The position numbers and the translations under genes are program-made. The notes under the pieces are model-generated. The model saw only the letters and a program-made list of their open reading frames with translations, did not search any database and was not told where the DNA came from. 27,381 nucleotides of DNA from DASXMR01 sp036495525 (lineage in GTDB: Bacteria; Actinomycetota; Actinomycetes; Streptosporangiales; Streptosporangiaceae). This document shows, piece after piece, positions 22,710 to 27,381 of the stretch (positions within the stretch are counted from its first letter, which is position 1; the number at the start of each line of letters is the position of its first letter). The stretch spans positions 1-27,381 of the forward strand of contig DASXMR010000150.1 of NCBI GenBank assembly GCA_036495525.1. The letters are read 5' to 3'.

Positions 22710-22813
22710 CGCACCAGGATACCCACGTCTCAAATACCTGTTCGATCACGCTGACCAGGGCGGCACCGGGATAAATCGGCCGGGGCCGCCCGGCGGGCTG
22801 CCAGGATGACGGG

Positions 22814-23566
22814 ATGAGGCCTAACGACTACGACGCCTTCGCCCGCGCGTACGCCGCCGACAACGAGGTCAATCTCTCCAATGCCCACTACGAGCGCCCG
22901 GCCGTGCTGGCGCTGGCCGGTGACGTGGCCGGCCGCCGGGTACTCGACGCCGGCTGCGGTTCAGGCGTCCTCACTGCCGCGCTGCGCGACCGCGGGGCCG
23001 AGGTGACGGGCATCGACAGCAGCGCCGGGCTGCTCGACCTTGCGCGTGCGCGGCTCGGCCCTGACCTGGCGCTGCTGCAGGCCGACCTGGCCAGCCCGCT
23101 GCCGTTTCCCGACGCGGCCTTCGACGACGTCACGGCCTCGCTGGTGCTGCACTACCTGGAGGACTGGCAGCCGACGCTGCTGGAGTTCCGCCGGGTGCTC
23201 CGCCAAGCAGGCCGGCTGATCGTGTCGACCCACCATCCGTTCATGGACCACAAGCTCGCCAGGGGAGAGGACTACTTCGCCACCTACAAGATCACCGAGG
23301 AGTGGACCAAGGGCGGCCAGACGGCGGTGATGAGCTTCTGGCACCGGCCGCTGCACGCGATGACCGAGGCGTTCACAGCGGCCGGGTTCGGCCTGAGCGT
23401 GATCAGCGAGCCGCAGCCGCAAGACGCGGCCCGCGCGCTGTTTCCTGACGACTTCGCGCTGTTCGCCACCGAGCCGCGGTTCCTGTTCTTCGTGCTGGCC
23501 GCCGACCAGGCGGGCGGCCGGCCAGACTGGCGGCTGGCCAGCGCCGACCACGAGGAGCGACAGTGA
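22814..23566 (+). CDS. Class I SAM-dependent methyltransferase
   Basis: 250 aa from ATG 22814, with AGGATGACGGG just upstream. The Rossmann-fold motifs are VLDAGCGSG (43-51, SAM binding), EVTGIDSS (~63-70, acidic end of β2), LLQADLASPLPFPDAAFDDV (motif II/III region) and RRVLRQAGRLIVSTHHPF. The C-terminal ~80 residues (FATYKITEEWTKGGQ, then FWHRPLHAMTEAFTAAGF) are typical of UbiE/SmtA-like small-molecule methyltransferases. The substrate is unknown. Its stop overlaps the start of a second methyltransferase (GTGA), so both are translated together. Confidence 0.88.
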   Translation: MRPNDYDAFARAYAADNEVNLSNAHYERPAVLALAGDVAGRRVLDAGCGSGVLTAALRDRGAEVTGIDSSAGLLDLARARLGPDLALLQADLASPLPFPDAAFDDVTASLVLHYLEDWQPTLLEFRRVLRQAGRLIVSTHHPFMDHKLARGEDYFATYKITEEWTKGGQTAVMSFWHRPLHAMTEAFTAAGFGLSVISEPQPQDAARALFPDDFALFATEPRFLFFVLAADQAGGRPDWRLASADHEERQ

Positions 23567-24408
23567 GCAGCGGCAACGCCGAGCAGATCGAGTACTGGAG
23601 CGGCAGCGGCGGCGAATCATGGGCGGAACGGGCGCCGCGGATGGAGCGCGAGCTGGCCGGGTTCGGCGAACTCGCCATCCGGGCACTGGCGCCGGCCGAC
23701 GGCTGGACCGTGCTGGACGTGGGCTGCGGCACCGGCGCAACCACCATCGAGCTGGCGCAGCGGGTCGCGCCGCACGGCCGGGTCGTCGGGGTGGACCTCT
23801 CCGGCACCCTGCTCGGCACGGCCAGGAAGGCAGCTGCCAGCAGAGGCGCGGCCAACGTGACGTTCGTGCAGGCCGACGCTCAGGACCTGCCCGCTGATCA
23901 CGAGTTCGACGGCCTCTACTCGCGGTTCGGCGTCATGTTCTTCGCCGATCCGGCCGCCGCCTTCGCCCGGCTGCGCGGCTGTGTCCGGCCCGGCGGCGCG
24001 CTCGCGTTTGCCTGCTGGCAGGGCAAGGCCGCCAACCCGTGGTTCACCGCGGCCGCGGCAGCGGCAGCCGGGCTCGCGGGAGTGACGGGCGCCCCGGCCG
24101 GGCCAGGCGCTCCCGGACCGTTCGCGCTGGCCGACGCAGCGCAGATCCGGCAGATCCTCGCCGCAGCGGGCTGGAGCAACGTGCGGGTCAGCGCTGAGCA
24201 CGACGAGCTGGTACTCGACGACACCGCGATCGCCGAGCGAGCCGACTTCGCTGTCCGCCGCGGGCCGGCGGCACAGGTACTGGCCGGGGAGCCGCAGGCG
24301 GCGCGGCAGGCGGCGGCGCAGCGGGTCACGGATGCCTTCCTGGCCTTCAGCCGGGACGGGCAGGTGAGGGTGCCGCGGGCCGTGTGGATCGTCTCGGCCC
24401 GCGGCTGA
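23563..24408 (+). CDS. Class I SAM-dependent methyltransferase, UbiE-like
   Basis: 281 aa from GTG 23563, which overlaps the preceding stop as GTGA; GAGGAGCGACAG supplies a ribosome-binding site inside the upstream gene. SAM motifs are VLDVGCGTGATTIELA (50-65), VVGVDLSG (~74-81), VTFVQADAQDLPADHEFDG and LRGCVRPGGALAFACWQG. EQIEYWSGSGGESWAERAPRME at the N-terminus is common in methyltransferases acting on small or lipid-like molecules. It is not a close copy of its neighbour, so recent tandem duplication is unlikely; the two may act in sequence. The stop is four nt from that of the convergent permease gene. Confidence 0.88.
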   Translation: MSSGNAEQIEYWSGSGGESWAERAPRMERELAGFGELAIRALAPADGWTVLDVGCGTGATTIELAQRVAPHGRVVGVDLSGTLLGTARKAAASRGAANVTFVQADAQDLPADHEFDGLYSRFGVMFFADPAAAFARLRGCVRPGGALAFACWQGKAANPWFTAAAAAAAGLAGVTGAPAGPGAPGPFALADAAQIRQILAAAGWSNVRVSAEHDELVLDDTAIAERADFAVRRGPAAQVLAGEPQAARQAAAQRVTDAFLAFSRDGQVRVPRAVWIVSARG

Positions 24409-24412
24409 CCAG

Positions 24413-25882
24413 CTAGCTCTGGTCCTCCTCGATGGCGTCGAGGTGGACGAGCCCGACGTCCTTAACCCGTTCAGGCGCCACCCGGTAGAGCACGATCAGG
24501 TAGATCACGCCGAGGATCATGAACGCGCCCACGCCAGGGCCCATGTAGGAGACCGGCGCTGTCAGCGGCGCCACGAACGAGAACGCCTTGATGCCGGCCG
24601 CGGTCAGCCAGGCGGGCACGAACGCGAGAATGCCCAGCACCGGGATGATGATGTGCAGCAGCGGGTTCATCTGCCTGCCCTGCCGGGCGAAGTACCCGAT
24701 GCACGCGGCGTTCATCAGGATGTAGATCGCGGCCAGCACGATCACCAGCCCCGTGCCGACCATGAAGAAGGCGGTCACCGGGTCGTAGCCGAGGCCCAGG
24801 CCCAGGGTCACCGCGATGGTGATGACGAAGCCCACCAGTATCGCGGCGGCCGGGGTGCGGTGCCGCGGGTGCACCTGTGCCAGGAACCGGGGGAAGGCCG
24901 CGATCCTGCCCATCGCGTACGAGGTGCGGCTGGAGACGTTCACGCCCGCGTTGGCGTTGGCGATCGTCGAGTTGACAATTGCCAGGAACACGAAGAACCA
25001 GAAGAACCCGTAGAGCGACCGGGCCAGCCCCTCCCACGAGGAAGCGCCGGACGTCATGAACGTCGCGAACTTCCCTGGCCCGAAGGACACGTCGACCGCG
25101 TAGGTAGTGAAGATGTACAGCATCCCGATGAGGACCGTCGCCAGCAGGACCGCGCGCTGAATGGTCCGGCGCGGGTTCCTGGCCTCCTCGGCGAGCGGCG
25201 CGGCCCCCTCGAAACCGCCGAAGGCGAGGATCGAGTAGACCGATCCGGCGATGACGCCGGTGATGCCACGGTGACCGGAGGGCGTGTACTTGGTGGAGAA
25301 CACGCTGAGCGTGTTGTGGCCGCCGGCGTGCACGATAAGGAAGACGGCGAGCACCAGGAACACGCCGATCTCGAAAAGGCCGAGGACCGTGCCCAGCCGG
25401 GCCGAGAACCTGATCCCGTAGAAGCCCGCCGCGAGCACGATGACCGCTCCGGCGATGGCCCATGGCCACCACAAGCTCCCCGGGTAGCCGTGGAACTCCT
25501 GATGGAGCGTGCCGGCCACGGTAAAGCCGAGCTGCAGCAGCACCAGCGGCGGGATGAGGAAACCGACCAGCACGTAGCCCCAGGACACCAGGAAGCCGAT
25601 GGCCGGGTGGAGCCCTCGCGCGGCGTAGGTCGCCAGCGATCCGGCGGCCGGCATCTCCTTTGCCAGCTGGCCGATGCTGACCGCGCAGAACAGGCTCGCG
25701 ATCAGCGCGAAGATGACTGCCAGCGGGAGCGCGCCGCCGGCGAACGCAACGCCAGCCGGGATCGACGCAGCGATGGCTGCGCCGGGCGCCATGTCGGTAA
25801 TGCTCTGGAAAAGGACTTCACGAAGGCCGATCGCGTCCCGCCGGAGCCCGGTCGTGGATGCTGCGTGAGTCGTCGAGGCCAC
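24413..25882 (-). CDS. APC-superfamily amino acid permease
   Basis: 489 aa from GTG 25882, chosen for GGAGG with ~6 nt spacing; the frame is open to 25972 without a better start. The N-terminal signature LREVLFQSITDMAPGAAIAASIPAG is that of APC family permeases, with the unwound helix-1 glycines. About twelve helices follow, including SIGQLAKEMPAAGSLATYAARGLHP, FGGFEGAAPLAEEARNPRRTIQRAV (helix 6/loop signature) and NSTIANANAGVNVSSRTSYAMGR. The family imports amino acids or amines by proton or cation symport; specificity is not readable. The upstream PAP2-family gene overlaps its first 65 nt in another frame, and an AT-rich inverted repeat lies 29-50 nt before the start. Confidence 0.9.
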   Translation of the reverse strand: MASTTHAASTTGLRRDAIGLREVLFQSITDMAPGAAIAASIPAGVAFAGGALPLAVIFALIASLFCAVSIGQLAKEMPAAGSLATYAARGLHPAIGFLVSWGYVLVGFLIPPLVLLQLGFTVAGTLHQEFHGYPGSLWWPWAIAGAVIVLAAGFYGIRFSARLGTVLGLFEIGVFLVLAVFLIVHAGGHNTLSVFSTKYTPSGHRGITGVIAGSVYSILAFGGFEGAAPLAEEARNPRRTIQRAVLLATVLIGMLYIFTTYAVDVSFGPGKFATFMTSGASSWEGLARSLYGFFWFFVFLAIVNSTIANANAGVNVSSRTSYAMGRIAAFPRFLAQVHPRHRTPAAAILVGFVITIAVTLGLGLGYDPVTAFFMVGTGLVIVLAAIYILMNAACIGYFARQGRQMNPLLHIIIPVLGILAFVPAWLTAAGIKAFSFVAPLTAPVSYMGPGVGAFMILGVIYLIVLYRVAPERVKDVGLVHLDAIEEDQS

Positions 25883-26813
25883 TGGTACCTCCGGTGCCCG
25901 CGGGGCTGCTGATATCGCGATGATCGCATATCCGCGCGGCCGGAAGTAGGCCCGTCTGCATGTCGTTTTCACGCGCCGTTTCGGCTAGCCACGCCAGCAT
26001 CCGGCGGCCGCCATTCTGGATCGCCAGCACCGCGGCGAGTACCAGCCCGGCGACGATGCCGTCGAGCCAGTAGTGGTTGGCGGTCGCGACCACGACCACG
26101 GTGGTCAGCACCGGGTACAGCAGCGCCAGCCACCGCCAGCGGCTGCGGACCGTGCCGATCACCACGATCGCGACCAGGATCGCCCAGCCGACGTGCACCG
26201 ACGGCATCGCGGAAAGCTGGTCCGCGTCGAAGCCGCCGGTCGCTGAGTACACCGACTGGCCGTAGCGGACCGCGGTGTCTATCAGCTGGGTGCCAGGCAG
26301 CATCCGCGGCGGGGCGACGGGGATGAGCTGGATCAGCAGGCAGCAGCCGGTGAAGGCGACCACCGTGGTGCGCAGCCGGCGGTACCGCTCGCGATGCCGT
26401 ACGAACAGCCAGATCATGCAGCCGATCAGCACCGGGAAGTGCAGCACCGCGTAGTAGAGGTTGAAGAACTCCACGATCATCGGGTGCGGCAGGAAGAGAC
26501 GCTGAACCCAGACCTCGCTCGGCAGGTGATACACCCGTTCCTGGTGCCAGATCCACTGGCCGCGGCCGATCGCGCCATCCGGTGACATGACCGAGAACGT
26601 GCCGGCGTACTGCCACAGCGCGAACAGGCCGAGGATGAGCGCGGTCTCCTGAGCGAACAGCGCGGTGGCAGTCACCCGCGGTCGCTGCGTGTACCGCAGG
26701 ACAGCAACCCCTGCGGCCAGCACCACCGTCGCGCCAGTCGCGGCGCGCCAGGTCAGCTCGAGGTCAACCACGTCGCCCGCCCGGCCGGCGATGGGCAGCG
26801 GCCGGGCGACCAC
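25818..26813 (-). CDS. PAP2-family membrane phosphatase/transferase (inositolphosphotransferase-like)
   Basis: 331 aa from GTG 26813; GTG 26771 is an equally good start and neither has a clear ribosome-binding site. Five to six hydrophobic helices are visible. The PAP2 motifs, in the form typical of the inositolphosphotransferase-like branch, are APPRM (167-171), SAMPSVHVGW with catalytic His207, and ANHYWLDG with His247 and Asp251. The family acts on lipid phosphates or transfers phospho-head groups at the membrane outer face. The last ~45 residues are polar and basic and the final ~20 codons are read within the start of the APC permease gene in a different frame. The tail does not look conserved, so the real selective unit may end earlier. 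Confidence 0.8.
   Translation of the reverse strand: MVARPLPIAGRAGDVVDLELTWRAATGATVVLAAGVAVLRYTQRPRVTATALFAQETALILGLFALWQYAGTFSVMSPDGAIGRGQWIWHQERVYHLPSEVWVQRLFLPHPMIVEFFNLYYAVLHFPVLIGCMIWLFVRHRERYRRLRTTVVAFTGCCLLIQLIPVAPPRMLPGTQLIDTAVRYGQSVYSATGGFDADQLSAMPSVHVGWAILVAIVVIGTVRSRWRWLALLYPVLTTVVVVATANHYWLDGIVAGLVLAAVLAIQNGGRRMLAWLAETARENDMQTGLLPAARICDHRDISSPAGTGGTSGLDDSRSIHDRAPAGRDRPS
25911..25932. promoter_or_regulatory. AT-rich inverted repeat upstream of the APC permease (candidate operator)
   Basis: GATATCGCGATGATCGCATATC has arms GATAT/ATATC outside and GCGAT/ATCGC inside around a central G, with one extra C in the left arm. It sits 29-50 nt upstream of GTG 25882, inside the non-conserved tail of the PAP2 gene, where a promoter for the permease would be expected. 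Such AT content is rare in this window. Confidence 0.4.
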
Positions 26814-26975
26814 GGGCGGCGGCGCGAGACGGCCGGAGTGCGGCCGGCGGTCTGCCGGCGCCCGAGCCAGGCGGCCGGCCCGCCTGCGGTGAGCAAAGTA
26901 CGGACCGTTCGCGTGGCTCCCCCATGACCATTAAGGGTACGACTTGGCGACGCTCCGGCGATTCTGAGGTGACCG

Positions 26976-26989
26976 GTGAGATACCTCAC
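26976..26989. promoter_or_regulatory. Short inverted repeat in the divergent region before the right-edge gene
   Basis: GTGAG-ATAC-CTCAC is a perfect 5-bp inverted repeat in the 242-nt gap between the PAP2 start and the right-edge gene. It lies 67 nt before GTG 27056 and could be an operator; evidence is positional only. Confidence 0.2.
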
Positions 26990-27027
26990 GGGAAACGCCG
27001 GATCGCATGTCGCTGGCGGGCCGCGGA

Positions 27028-27045
27028 TGGCCGGCCGGCCGGCCA
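27028..27045. repeat. Perfect 18-bp palindrome containing (GGCC)4
   Basis: TGGCCGGCCGGCCGGCCA is fully self-complementary and ends 11 nt before GTG 27056, so it falls in the leader of the right-edge gene. The same 16-base (GGCC)4 core occurs at 13747-13762 inside the integrase remnant. Confidence 0.6.
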
Positions 27046-27055
27046 CAATCGGAGC

Positions 27056-27381
27056 GTGACGCGACGAGATGAGTTATCCGGCCGGCAGTTAGCCCGCGAC
27101 AGCAGCGTGGCGGCCGGCGAGCGGCAGCGCACCGGCCCGGCTGAGGTCGGCGCGGATCAGGTCAGCGGGCGAGCGGACGCCAGCGCCACGGCAGGCCGCC
27201 CGGACACGGTCGGCCGCCCGGACGCGGCAGGCTACGGCGAACAGCCAGAGTGGCTGGCACGCCGGCTGTCCAGGCTGGCGGCAAGCCTCCCGTCGGCGCC
27301 TGGCTACGCCGGCGAGACCGAACGGGTCAAGTACGGCACGAGCCAGGGGGAGCGGCGAGGCCAGGATCAGGCCTGCTCGCG
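27056..27381 (+). CDS. Unrecognised protein, partial (C-terminus off the right edge)
   Basis: From GTG 27056 the frame is open for 108 codons to the window end. The visible part begins TRRDELSGRQLARDSSVAAGERQR and is polar and rich in Arg, Ala, Gly, Asp and Gln up to ~65, with a small internal repeat (GRPDTVGRPDAAG). It then becomes more ordered: PEWLARRLSRLAASLPSAPGYAGETERVKYG. No family was recognised. The GGAG at 27051-27054 is too close to the GTG to serve as a normal ribosome-binding site, so the true start may be GTG 27107. Coding character is supported by G/C at most third positions and the lack of stops, which is weak evidence in such DNA. Confidence 0.45.
   Translation, partial: MTRRDELSGRQLARDSSVAAGERQRTGPAEVGADQVSGRADASATAGRPDTVGRPDAAGYGEQPEWLARRLSRLAASLPSAPGYAGETERVKYGTSQGERRGQDQACS

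Noticed and set aside
22814..24408. Recent tandem duplication of the methyltransferase genes
   Set aside because: The two proteins share only the general SAM-binding fold; sequences outside motif I differ throughout.
24443..25912. 489-codon open frame on the plus strand opposite the APC permease
   Set aside because: Asp/Glu/His/Arg-rich translation without any recognisable domain; it is the antisense shadow of the permease.
26753..27046. Open frame of 97 codons on the minus strand overlapping the start of the PAP2 gene
   Set aside because: No family features, Arg/Pro/Gly-rich composition typical of a wrong frame, and it covers the only promoter space between two divergent genes.

Overview
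The window is a roughly 27.4-kb chromosomal segment from a high-GC Gram-positive actinomycete. Evidence for this is the very high GC content with G/C-ending codons, frequent GTG starts, a coproporphyrin-type ferrochelatase with four cysteines placed as in the actinobacterial [2Fe-2S] enzymes, a DUF4193 zinc-finger-like protein, a Streptomyces-style membrane kinase architecture and a TIGR04222 membrane protein. A lineage near Streptosporangiales/Streptomycetales is plausible, but the genus cannot be fixed by eye. No rRNA, tRNA, CRISPR array or complete mobile element was seen.

Layout. (1) 1-3.6 kb, minus strand: an MFS transporter and an aldonolactone oxidase in an operon-like pair, followed by a TetR regulator that runs off the left edge and has a perfect inverted repeat just before its start codon. 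(2) 3.7-7.0 kb, plus strand: a membrane-anchored lytic transglycosylase, then ferrochelatase and an inositol-monophosphatase-family gene coupled by a GTGA overlap. (3) 7.0-9.05 kb: a divergent pair, a membrane pseudokinase (minus) and a DUF4193 protein (plus). (4) 9.2-11.8 kb, minus: a TPR-AAA+ ATPase followed by a membrane TPR protein. (5) 12.0-16.15 kb: a type-B carboxylesterase, a tyrosine recombinase that stops inside its box II, an AT-rich patch, an MFS exporter and an EamA/DMT transporter reduced to its two ends. This stretch looks remodelled and is the most accessory-like part. (6) 16.2-20.1 kb: a YtcJ-type amidohydrolase, a TIGR04222 membrane protein and an aldo/keto reductase lacking the tetrad histidine. 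(7) 20.1-24.4 kb: an eight-helix membrane protein, an AlkB-like dioxygenase and two translationally coupled methyltransferases. (8) 24.4-27.4 kb: an APC permease overlapped by a PAP2-family membrane enzyme, then a partial unrecognised gene at the right edge.

The genes do not form one pathway. The strongest functional units are ferrochelatase plus the IMPase-family phosphatase, the TPR-AAA+ and membrane-TPR pair (a possible membrane-tethered unfoldase), and the methyltransferase pair. The most unusual items are the kinase that has lost every catalytic motif but kept its membrane and extracellular parts, the box-II-truncated integrase, and the internally deleted EamA gene. Convergent genes are packed very tightly: three pairs overlap or abut at their stop codons. 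No intergenic gap exceeds about 260 bases.
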